The notes beneath the pieces were generated by a model. It did no database searches. It saw only the letters and a list, made by a program, of their open reading frames with translations, and was not told the DNA's origin. From positions 1 through 12,471 of the forward strand of contig JAESSU010000042.1 of assembly GCA_016763955.1 (NCBI GenBank): 12,471 nucleotides of DNA, given 5' to 3'. How positions within the stretch are numbered: position 1 is the first letter of the stretch; each line of letters starts with the position of its first letter. The stretch comes from Phycisphaeraceae bacterium. GTDB lineage: Bacteria > Planctomycetota > Phycisphaerae > Phycisphaerales > Phycisphaeraceae. Position numbers and translations under genes: made by a program. Of the stretch, positions 6,048 to 12,471 are shown piece by piece.

Positions 6048-8894
6048 ATGTATCTACTTTCCGGAGATATCATCGACCTAGCCCTTCGTGGCAGTGTCAT
6101 TCTTGCAATGGGACATCTACTCGTCACCCTTATTGCACGCACATCCGCTTCCCTACGGGCAATGGTACTGACACTAAGTATGTTCTGTTTATTAGCACTA
6201 CCACTGATGTGGATCAGTCTGCCTACATGGGATGCGTTGCCCTCACAGATGACCCTTGAACCCTACACGGGGATGGTATTTCAACCCATCGCACAAGAAG
6301 CCCTAATTGCCCAACAGCCACAAAACAACATCCAACAGACACTGCCCATTCAAACCGCTTCATCACAACCCATCACGATGGGCCAGATGATTTGCAACGT
6401 ATCTATACTGGGCATTGCTGTATCACTATTGCCTTTGCTACTAAGTATGTTGAGTTTAAGGCTGCTACATAAAAATTGTTCACCCGTAACCGACATAAAA
6501 TGGCATGAACTATTAGAAAGTTGTCTCCATCAATTAGAGATACATCAAAAAGTATTATTACTCCAAAGTAGCAAACGTGCCATGCCTATGACATGGGGCT
6601 GGTGGCGACCGAAACTATTAATCCCCAGTGAAGCTGATCACTGGCCGCTTGCCAAACAACGTGCAGTGCTGTTACATGAACTCGCACATATCAAGCGCCG
6701 GGATTGTCTATTAGGCAGTCTATGTTATCTAGCATGCAGTGTGCACTGGTTTAATCCACTAGCATGGTGGGCCTTATTCCGCTTACGCAACCTCCGTGAG
6801 CAAGCTTGTGACAATATGGTTTTAGCTGCATTGGATCAGGATAAAGCCTCAGACTATGCACAGCATTTACTGGATATCGCAGTGAATTTACATTCGCCAA
6901 TCATGTCCAACCACGCCTCCATTGCCATGGCAAGACACGCAAAACTCGAAGGCAGATTGCTAGCCATCCTCGACCCCCGGAAACATCGACAAGGCGTGAC
7001 AAAGCGTCTTCTTATTTCCATGATGTTATTGTTTGCAATAGCAGTCGTGCCACTAGCAATATTACGTGCTGATTTACAAACAGATGAAACACAACAAACC
7101 CAGCTAGAAACAACACAAGCCCTTCCGGCTTTGGCTGAGCTTGATGGTGAAATCAAAACTGACCAATCATCTGTCAACGTCAAGCAAGACAGCCAAGTCA
7201 AAGATATATTCGCAAAAGTCCTCGCCAAGTATAAAGCACTGCAAACTTACCAGGTCAAAGGGACGGCGATCTCAGACATCGATTCTCCAATGGCAAAAAT
7301 AAAATCGTCGACTTCATTTTCAATTTTGATCAAAAAACCAAATCTCTACCTAATTACCTGGACAACAAAAAATAGCGCAATGCCAAACAAAGAACAGTCT
7401 GGAGCCGCATGGAGTGATGGCACACAACCCTATCTGTACATGGGCCAAATGAACGCCTATTCCAAGATGATCAGTGATGAAGTAACAATCGGCGCCGCAA
7501 CAGGCATCTCCGGCGGCGTTGCCTATACGATCCCATCACTGATTCTATCAGCATTCGCACAACTCCCACCGCCATTTGATAGACTCACCCAACCAACGAT
7601 AGAAAAAATCGAAACCATTGCAGATGACGAATGCTACGTCATCAGTGGCAGCTCAATCCTTTCTAAAAAAGAAACCTACTGGATCTCCAAGTCTAGTCAC
7701 TTAATCCGCAAGTACTCACGCTCACTTGAACCTTCTGCATTAGATTCAATGCCCGACCCCACTGACGAGCAACTTGAAGAAGCAGTCAAAGCAATGGGGA
7801 TGCAGGTCACGGAAGATAGTAAGAAAAAAGTAAAAGAAATGATGGAAGCATCAAGAAAAATGCTTAAAAACTCCAAGATCAAAGGCACTATAGCCGAGCT
7901 TCATAGCAATGTTTCATCCCCGCAATTAAACAAAGAAGATTTTACTTTTACTCCCCCCGCAACAGCTGAGCTTAAAGAATCTCTGTTTGGCAAAATGTTT
8001 GGCCAACCCAGTAAGCCTGCCAAGCCTGTGACAACACAACCCGTCAAAGTGCGACCCATTGCGAAACCCACTGCGTATGTTCCATCCCATCCGAATTGGC
8101 GTAAGCGTTTTGATCAGGTTTACCGGTTGAATGATGACGAACTCATTCGTCGCATCGCCCCACCATTCATCCCAGAACGTATGGATTATTACAACGTCAC
8201 AAGCCGGGCCCAAGCTCAAGCCATACCGCGTGGGCCGAATGTAATGACATTTAAATGGGAACAGGGTCAGGCACAAAACCCGGGCATAACTTTTGGAAAT
8301 GGGATCGGATTAAGCCATGCATTTACCAGTGTTGTGGATTTACACCTCTACGAGCTGATATGCGATCAATCAATTCTTGATACAAAAGTTCTTGGTGACT
8401 GGATTGTACGCCCTGATCAATCGATGGCCATGAAATTTGCAGCCCTGGAAAAAATTTTAGATGAACAAGTTAACCTAAAAATCCACTTTGAGCCGAGTAA
8501 TCGTGAGCAGGATGTCATTGTTGTACGTGGACGTTACAAGTTCAATTCCAAATTCAAGCTTGATCCTTCATTCAGTAGCTATTCAGCATCCATCCATATT
8601 TACTCTGATACAGCTACCACAAAAACAATGGCGGGTGGTGGATATGGAAATATGGACGCTTTTCTGGACAAGCTACGCAGACGAATGAATATTCACATAG
8701 TGAATGAAATGGATAACGATCAGCCTACCCGAGTGTCATGGACTAACCATTCAGATTCGTACTATGGGAATATGGGGGCAAATCGTGAACAAAAAATTAA
8801 CAAGACATTGGCCCATTTATCAGAACAAACCTCACTACAATTTTCACGCGAACGACGGATGATGCCAACATGGGTTGTGACCAAAACAGATTGA
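6048..8894 (+). CDS. M56 (BlaR1-like) membrane metallopeptidase fused to a LolA-like domain and an unassigned C-terminal region
   Basis: Predicted signalling protease of 948 residues, probably the anti-repressor partner of the preceding BlaI protein. Residues 1-340 are an M56 domain with membrane segments near 10-30, 36-58, 116-138, 225-245 and 318-338. The zinc motif HELAH is at 210-214 and the third ligand is E251 in EQACDN. A Q/T-rich linker (about 340-382) leads to a region of about 384-575 that resembles LolA/LppX-fold periplasmic domains (KVLAKYKALQTYQVKGTA, AAWSDGTQPYLY, ATGISGGVAYTIPSLIL, YWISKSSHLIR). A charged helical stretch follows, then a P/K/V-rich linker. The last part, about 680-948, I cannot assign; it contains two similar segments (LEKILDEQVNLKIHFE and LAHLSEQTSLQFSRE). 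No penicillin-binding SxxK/SxN domain is visible, so the inducer is not evidently a beta-lactam. The ATG has AGGAG 8 bases upstream. Confidence 0.88.
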   Translation: MYLLSGDIIDLALRGSVILAMGHLLVTLIARTSASLRAMVLTLSMFCLLALPLMWISLPTWDALPSQMTLEPYTGMVFQPIAQEALIAQQPQNNIQQTLPIQTASSQPITMGQMICNVSILGIAVSLLPLLLSMLSLRLLHKNCSPVTDIKWHELLESCLHQLEIHQKVLLLQSSKRAMPMTWGWWRPKLLIPSEADHWPLAKQRAVLLHELAHIKRRDCLLGSLCYLACSVHWFNPLAWWALFRLRNLREQACDNMVLAALDQDKASDYAQHLLDIAVNLHSPIMSNHASIAMARHAKLEGRLLAILDPRKHRQGVTKRLLISMMLLFAIAVVPLAILRADLQTDETQQTQLETTQALPALAELDGEIKTDQSSVNVKQDSQVKDIFAKVLAKYKALQTYQVKGTAISDIDSPMAKIKSSTSFSILIKKPNLYLITWTTKNSAMPNKEQSGAAWSDGTQPYLYMGQMNAYSKMISDEVTIGAATGISGGVAYTIPSLILSAFAQLPPPFDRLTQPTIEKIETIADDECYVISGSSILSKKETYWISKSSHLIRKYSRSLEPSALDSMPDPTDEQLEEAVKAMGMQVTEDSKKKVKEMMEASRKMLKNSKIKGTIAELHSNVSSPQLNKEDFTFTPPATAELKESLFGKMFGQPSKPAKPVTTQPVKVRPIAKPTAYVPSHPNWRKRFDQVYRLNDDELIRRIAPPFIPERMDYYNVTSRAQAQAIPRGPNVMTFKWEQGQAQNPGITFGNGIGLSHAFTSVVDLHLYELICDQSILDTKVLGDWIVRPDQSMAMKFAALEKILDEQVNLKIHFEPSNREQDVIVVRGRYKFNSKFKLDPSFSSYSASIHIYSDTATTKTMAGGGYGNMDAFLDKLRRRMNIHIVNEMDNDQPTRVSWTNHSDSYYGNMGANREQKINKTLAHLSEQTSLQFSRERRMMPTWVVTKTD

Positions 8895-8918
8895 CACCCT
8901 CACCACAATAACGCGTAA

Positions 8919-8948
8919 TTGCAATCCATAACCCACTTCCGCTATAAT
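8919..8948 (+). promoter_or_regulatory. purE promoter giving a leaderless message
   Basis: TTGCAA (8919-8924) and a perfect TATAAT (8943-8948) are separated by 18 bases. Only 7 bases (8949-8955) lie between the -10 hexamer and the purE ATG, so the expected transcription start coincides with the start codon. No Shine-Dalgarno site is present, consistent with leaderless initiation. Confidence 0.65.
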
Positions 8949-8955
8949 CCCGGCC

Positions 8956-9447
8956 ATGAGCAACACTCCCCTAATCGGAATCGTGATGGGCAGCGCCTCG
9001 GACGCACCAACTATGCGTAAAGCTGCTGCCATCTTGGAAGAATTTGGTATCCCTTACGAAATAAAAGTCTGTTCGGCTCACCGCACACCCGCTCGTGCCC
9101 ATGCCTACGGAACGACTGCTAAAGAGCGAGGCCTAAAGTGCATCATCGCAGCAGCAGGGATGGCAGCACATCTTGCGGGTGTCATGGGATCACTGACCAC
9201 GCTGCCCATTTTGGGCGTGCCAATGGATGGGAAATTCATGGGCGGTCTTGATGCCCTGCTTGCCACAGTCCAAATGCCCAAGGGTATTCCCGTAGCAACG
9301 TTTACCGTGGGCTCACATGGTGCAGTCAATGCTGCCCTGTTTGCAGTGGCCATGTTGGCTGTCAATGACCCAGAAATGTCGAAAAAGCTTGACGATTACC
9401 GTGCTAAACAAACCGCAGCGATCCCGGAAGATTTGCCAGCGGAATAA
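8956..9447 (+). CDS. purE: N5-carboxyaminoimidazole ribonucleotide mutase PurE
   Basis: Cytoplasmic enzyme of de novo purine synthesis that converts N5-CAIR to CAIR. It has 163 residues, the class I length. Motifs: GIVMGSASDAPTM (8-20), SAHRTP (40-45) with catalytic H42, AAAGMAAHLAGV (65-76), and LDALLATVQMPKGIPVATF followed by GAVNAALFAV. Two positions differ from the common class I loop GAGGAAHLPGM (M for G, A for P); overall length and the GVP and VQMP motifs still favour class I. purK is not adjacent, so the N5-CAIR synthase would have to be elsewhere. Start is the only sensible ATG, with a TATAAT box 7 bases before it and no ribosome binding site. A strong terminator follows the stop by 36 bp, so purE is probably a single-gene transcript. 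Confidence 0.95.
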   Translation: MSNTPLIGIVMGSASDAPTMRKAAAILEEFGIPYEIKVCSAHRTPARAHAYGTTAKERGLKCIIAAAGMAAHLAGVMGSLTTLPILGVPMDGKFMGGLDALLATVQMPKGIPVATFTVGSHGAVNAALFAVAMLAVNDPEMSKKLDDYRAKQTAAIPEDLPAE

Positions 9448-9483
9448 GTTGCTTAAATCAAAGTAAACGTCTTTAATCATCTC

Positions 9484-9524
9484 CCGCGGGAATTCGCTAT
9501 TGCGACTTCCCGCGGCTTTTTTTT
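9484..9524 (+). terminator. Intrinsic terminator of purE
   Basis: Arms CCGCGGGAA (9484-9492) and TTCCCGCGG (9507-9515) pair perfectly. Inside them, after one mismatch, TCGC pairs with GCGA around a TATT loop, so the stem is 13 bp with one internal mismatch. One C and a run of eight T (9517-9524) follow on the plus strand. Confidence 0.93.
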
Positions 9525-9564
9525 ATCACTAGTACTTTATTGCAGCTTAGTTGAATCGTATCTG

Positions 9565-9598
9565 CTTTGTCATTCCCCCGCAGGCGGGAATGACAAAG
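9565..9598. repeat. REP-like palindromic hairpin
   Basis: Arms CTTTGTCATTCCC (9565-9577) and GGGAATGACAAAG (9586-9598) pair perfectly over 13 bp around an 8-base loop, ccgcaggc. It lies between the convergent purE and DUF1802 genes. The GTCATTCCC...GGGAATGAC type of palindrome is a well-known form of dispersed intergenic repeat in many bacteria. It has no T-run on either side, so it is a poor terminator. Only one copy is in this window. Confidence 0.6.
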
Positions 9599-9629
9599 AG
9601 AGAAGTTTCAAGGGTTCCGGGGCCGGGGG

Positions 9630-10199
9630 CTAGCCTTGCATAGCAAGACTCACACGGTCAACGATATTATTAAACGTGTCATCATCCATCGCAGGAATCA
9701 AATTCTGGAGGCTGTCATCCACAGCATCTTGATCAGCAAGGGGAACCCAACTGCGACATCCAGAGTAGTCTGGGCCGCTTAACACGGTCTTGGATTCTGT
9801 GAGTCGCCAGGCCCGTACAGCCATGAGATACAACGGTTTCTCGGGCTTGTAATCAAAACGCATGTCGATTTGAGGCTTGGTCCAGCAATGCAAATCATCT
9901 AATGAATCAAATGCAGCACGAGATGGGACTTGCCATATTTGGGTTGTTTCACCAATGCCGGTAATCGTCTGCTCAAAAGGTTCATCTAGAACTTCAACAC
10001 GATCACGGTGAGGTTCTTTGATGCGGTCAGGCTTCTGGTGTGCCCAACTTGGCCATAGGGCAAAACGTGAATGTTCTAACTCAAAAACGCCCGCGCCTCC
10101 GGGTTCGGAGATGCCGCCTTTGCGAAGCACAATCGCGAGCTTGCCTTCAAGTAGCAAGTCACAAACGATACACCATTCTTTTAGAGCAACATTTAGCAT
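9630..10199 (-). CDS. DUF1802 family protein
   Basis: Uncharacterised family; the biochemical role is unknown. The N-terminal part shows the DUF1802 pattern: ALKEWCIVCDLLLEGKLAIV, then LRKGGISEPGGAGVFELEHS, then RFALWPSWAHQKPDRIK. The later part has the typical W-rich segment (LHCWTKPQIDMRF, PLYLMAVRAWRL) and SGCRSWVPL. I chose the ATG at 10199 (189 residues) because family members begin close to the ALKEW motif and GGAAAA lies about 9 bases upstream. A GTG at 10229 in frame would add ten residues but has no ribosome binding site. There is no signal peptide or membrane segment. It lies 75 bp downstream of argS on the same strand with no terminator between, so co-transcription is plausible. 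Confidence 0.8.
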   Translation of the reverse strand: MLNVALKEWCIVCDLLLEGKLAIVLRKGGISEPGGAGVFELEHSRFALWPSWAHQKPDRIKEPHRDRVEVLDEPFEQTITGIGETTQIWQVPSRAAFDSLDDLHCWTKPQIDMRFDYKPEKPLYLMAVRAWRLTESKTVLSGPDYSGCRSWVPLADQDAVDDSLQNLIPAMDDDTFNNIVDRVSLAMQG

Positions 10200-10274
10200 G
10201 AGATATTTTCCAATCGTTAATAAAGGCACCAGCGATCTGTGAGCTCGCGGCTATTGAATATTGATATCGTCTAA

Positions 10275-12017
10275 TTACATTCGCTCAACCACATCAATGC
10301 CTAGCAGGTTTAAACCTGCCTTAAGGGTTCGTGCGACCAAGGCAGACAAAGCAAGGCGGCTGTCTCGAACTTCCGGCAAGACATCACCCTTTAAAACAGG
10401 GCACTGTTCATAGAAGCGATGAAAGCTTGAAGACAATTCATAAAGGTAAGTGCAAAGCCGATGCGGTTCAAGGCTCGACTCCGCTGCACGAACAGCACCG
10501 CTAAATTGCAACAATCGCAAAGCGAGTGACTTCTCAGCGTCATCATTAAGTTTAATTTTCGTTGCATCCACATTGGCAGGATTCATTTCACCTTTGCGGA
10601 AGATGGATTGAATACGGACATACGCATTGATCAAATAAGGTGCAGTGTTACCTTCTAGCGAGAGCATCCGGTCCCAGTCAAAGACATAGTCCTTGATGCG
10701 ATCACTTGAAAGGTCTGCATATTTAAGCGACCCTATACCGACAACCTGAGCAATATTTTTTTGCTGGTCTTCGGATAGGTCATCACTTTTTTGAGCAATC
10801 GCATTCAAAGCCCGAACCACAGCTTCATCCATCAAGTCGATGAGTTTGACGGTGTCGCCGCTACGTGTTTTGAAGGGTTTACGGTCATTTCCCAATACGG
10901 TTCCAAAGGCTACGTGATCTAATTTCACGCCTTGGGGAATCCAATTGGATTGCTCGAACGTTTTGAAAATCATGGCAAAATGTTGTGTCTGCCGTGAGTC
11001 AGTGACGTAGATGATGCGGTTGACTTTAAGCTCATTAATGCGATATCGCAGTGCTGCTAGATCGGTGGTTGCATAGAGAAATCCGCCATCGGACTTTAGG
11101 ACGATCATGGGGAAGGGGTTGCCATCTGCATCTTTAAAACCCTGCGGGTAGACCACTTTTGCGCCTTGTGATTCTTGAAGCTGACCGGCATCTTCTAAAG
11201 CTTGGATCACCCCCGGAAGTTGGTCATTATAAAAGCTCTCTGCGCGGATATCGTCATCGGTTAACTGCACGCCTAACAACTTGTAAGCATGATTAAAATG
11301 CAGCTTGGATTCTTCAATGAGCTTACTCCAAAGTTCTAGAGTCTGCTCATCACCACCTTGTAATGCAACCACGCGCTTGCGCGCACGATCTGCAAACTCA
11401 GGTTCATCATCAAATCGCTGCTTTGCACCTTGATAAAAAGTTTTAAGATCAGCAATGTGCGTGCTCGCAACAGCACCTTCATCGATCAAATTTTCAATGA
11501 GCATCCCAAACTGTGTCCCCCAGTCGCCGAGATGATTTTGACGAATGACCTGGTAACCTAGGAAGTCCATCACGCGAGCTAAACTGTCGCCAATGACGGA
11601 GGATCGCAGATGTCCGACGTGCATTTCCTTGGCAACGTTTGGGCCAGAGTAGTCGATGACTACTTTTTGATCTTTGCCAATCTGCTCTAGTCCTAAGTGC
11701 TCATCGCCAGCAACTTCGACTAATTGACTCACCAGATAATTGAGCTTTAAATGAATATTGATAAAACCCGGGCCAGCGATTTGGAGTTTTTCACCCCAAT
11801 CACCTAGGTCTAAATTTTCAACGATCTTTGTTGCCACGTTACGCGGATTGTCTCCGACTTTTTTAGCTAGGCTCATGGCTACATTCGCCTGGTAATCACC
11901 AAATTCCGGATTTCTTGAAGACTGTATCAATGGATCAGCATCAGCATATTGATCACCAAACGCTGCAACGATGGCATCAGAAAACGCGGAACGAAATTGG
12001 GTCTGTGGGTCTTGCAT
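10275..12017 (-). CDS. argS: Arginyl-tRNA synthetase
   Basis: Class I synthetase that charges tRNA-Arg, cytoplasmic. From ATG 12017 it is 580 residues, the normal size. The N-terminal Add1 domain has FGDYQANVAMSLAKKVGDNP and GPGFINIHL. The active-site motif DYSGPNVAKEMHVGHLRSSV has HVGH at 133-136. KPFKTRSGDTVKLIDL marks the KMSKS-equivalent loop of ArgRS. The anticodon-binding domain ends in RTLKAGLNLLGIDVVERM, the usual C-terminus. The same frame stays open back to an ATG at 12173. Those extra 52 residues show no family similarity, and their first part is encoded by the 90-bp repeat, so I reject them. No clear Shine-Dalgarno precedes 12017. The DUF1802 gene follows downstream. Confidence 0.95.
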   Translation of the reverse strand: MQDPQTQFRSAFSDAIVAAFGDQYADADPLIQSSRNPEFGDYQANVAMSLAKKVGDNPRNVATKIVENLDLGDWGEKLQIAGPGFINIHLKLNYLVSQLVEVAGDEHLGLEQIGKDQKVVIDYSGPNVAKEMHVGHLRSSVIGDSLARVMDFLGYQVIRQNHLGDWGTQFGMLIENLIDEGAVASTHIADLKTFYQGAKQRFDDEPEFADRARKRVVALQGGDEQTLELWSKLIEESKLHFNHAYKLLGVQLTDDDIRAESFYNDQLPGVIQALEDAGQLQESQGAKVVYPQGFKDADGNPFPMIVLKSDGGFLYATTDLAALRYRINELKVNRIIYVTDSRQTQHFAMIFKTFEQSNWIPQGVKLDHVAFGTVLGNDRKPFKTRSGDTVKLIDLMDEAVVRALNAIAQKSDDLSEDQQKNIAQVVGIGSLKYADLSSDRIKDYVFDWDRMLSLEGNTAPYLINAYVRIQSIFRKGEMNPANVDATKIKLNDDAEKSLALRLLQFSGAVRAAESSLEPHRLCTYLYELSSSFHRFYEQCPVLKGDVLPEVRDSRLALSALVARTLKAGLNLLGIDVVERM

Positions 12018-12112
12018 AGTCGAGCTATCGTCGCGATTTACAGGCCGTTCGTCAAGGCGGCAAAGATGCAACAAACCCCTTATTGGTTCAACACGTATAC
12101 GCATCGCGTCTA

Positions 12113-12202
12113 TTTTGTACGCATCGGACGATTCATAAGACTTTGTAGCGTTTGTGTTGGCGATGTCAGTCACGCATAATTTTTAATCGCGATTGGTATT
12201 AT
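12113..12202 (-). repeat. 90-bp dispersed repeat, copy 2 (upstream of argS)
   Basis: Minus-strand copy matching 5932-6021 at 73 of 90 positions without gaps. Here it ends 95 bases before the argS ATG at 12017. The identity is highest in the last third, around AAACGCTACAAAG and TCCGATGCGTA. The copy has the same orientation relative to its downstream gene as copy 1. Confidence 0.8.
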
Positions 12203-12259
12203 TAAGCCGTAAAACTCAAAACACTTTTGACCGCTAAGTCTCTAAAACCAAGCCCGTCA

Positions 12260-12295
12260 CAAATAAAAGTGGCCACACTCAATTGAGTGTGGCCA
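12260..12295 (-). terminator. Intrinsic terminator for a minus-strand gene at the right edge
   Basis: A perfect 26-bp palindrome at 12270-12295 folds into an 11-bp stem (TGGCCACACTC with GAGTGTGGCCA) and an AATT loop. On the minus strand it is followed by CTTTTATTTG, while the plus side has no T-run, so it terminates minus-strand transcription arriving from the right, upstream of argS. The rest of 12203-12392 holds nothing else I can support. Confidence 0.75.
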
Positions 12296-12392
12296 GCGTA
12301 TGGGAAAGTCTATTTTTCAATGTTTGCCAGTGGCAGATGAGTCATAAAAATTATCCGTTTGGGAAATGACCCGCCGACTGTTGTATTTAAGC

Positions 12393-12471
12393 TTATGCGA
12401 TGGTGCTCTGTTCGATCAATTCCTTATCACGATGCTGAAGCTGTGCTTTGAGCCGTGCAAGAATGGAACTG
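12393..12471 (-). CDS. C-terminal end of an unidentified minus-strand gene
   Basis: One minus-strand frame runs open from the window edge to a TAA at 12393-12395, giving SSILARLKAQLQHRDKELIE and then QSTIA. The other two minus frames stop earlier. The peptide is strongly helical and charged, like a coiled-coil tail. A terminator in the right orientation follows 97 bp after the stop, which supports a real gene. Twenty-five residues are too few to name a family. Confidence 0.45.
   Translation of the reverse strand, partial: SSILARLKAQLQHRDKELIEQSTIA

Noticed and set aside
6854..7228. 124-codon minus-strand frame inside the M56 gene
   Set aside because: Antisense shadow of the M56 domain and linker; translation is Ser/Cys-rich without any recognisable pattern.
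6048..8894. Beta-lactam resistance regulator (true BlaR1/MecR1)
   Set aside because: No SxxK, SxN or KTG penicillin-binding motifs and no beta-lactamase gene nearby; only the M56 half matches.
10200..10229. GTG start that would extend the DUF1802 protein by ten residues
   Set aside because: No ribosome binding site precedes it, and the family normally begins near the ALKEW motif just after ATG 10199.
12325..12335. TGCCAGTGGCA mini-palindrome
   Set aside because: Stem of four base pairs with a three-base loop is too short to mean anything alone.

Overview
The window reads as an ordinary chromosomal segment of a Gram-negative, flagellated bacterium. I infer a planctomycete-like lineage (Phycisphaerae or a relative) from three things: a P-ring assembly gene next to the rod genes, a BlaI-type repressor paired with a very long M56 membrane peptidase of the kind common in Planctomycetota, Verrucomicrobiota and Acidobacteriota, and the frequent weakness or absence of Shine-Dalgarno sites. 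This is inference from gene families, not from a phylogenetic marker. I saw no tRNA, rRNA, CRISPR array, insertion sequence or phage gene.

Layout. (1) Bases 1-3038, minus strand: a flagellar operon, read from right to left. It holds an unrecognised 85-residue protein, flgF, flgG and flgA, with flgA running off the left edge. A well-matched sigma-54 (-24/-12) promoter lies just upstream at 3091-3106. A strongly structured block of TGCGCA inverted repeats (3201-3266) sits at about -120 to -185 of that promoter, where a sigma-54 activator would be expected to bind. (2) 3366-5406: an M42-like metallo-aminopeptidase (minus) diverging from an orphan ABC ATPase (plus). The ATPase's ribosome binding site is buried in a perfect 18-bp palindrome. 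(3) 5467-8894, plus: a BlaI-family repressor preceded by two copies of a palindromic operator, then a 948-residue M56 peptidase. In that protein the penicillin-binding sensor of BlaR1 is replaced by a LolA-like domain and a further unassigned C-terminal region. (4) 8919-9524, plus: purE on an apparently leaderless transcript, closed by a strong terminator. (5) 9630-12202, minus: argS followed by a DUF1802 gene. (6) 12270-12471: a terminator and the last codons of another minus-strand gene.

The main unexplained structure is a 90-bp dispersed repeat, about 81% identical without gaps by my hand alignment. One copy lies between blaI and the M56 gene. The other lies upstream of argS, in the same orientation relative to the downstream gene. 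It also shows that the longest possible argS reading frame is over-extended at its N-terminus by 52 residues.

The best candidate for an undescribed system is the repressor, operator and M56-fusion module. It is built like a BlaI/BlaR1 proteolytic signalling pair but has a different, probably periplasmic, sensor part and so an unknown signal.
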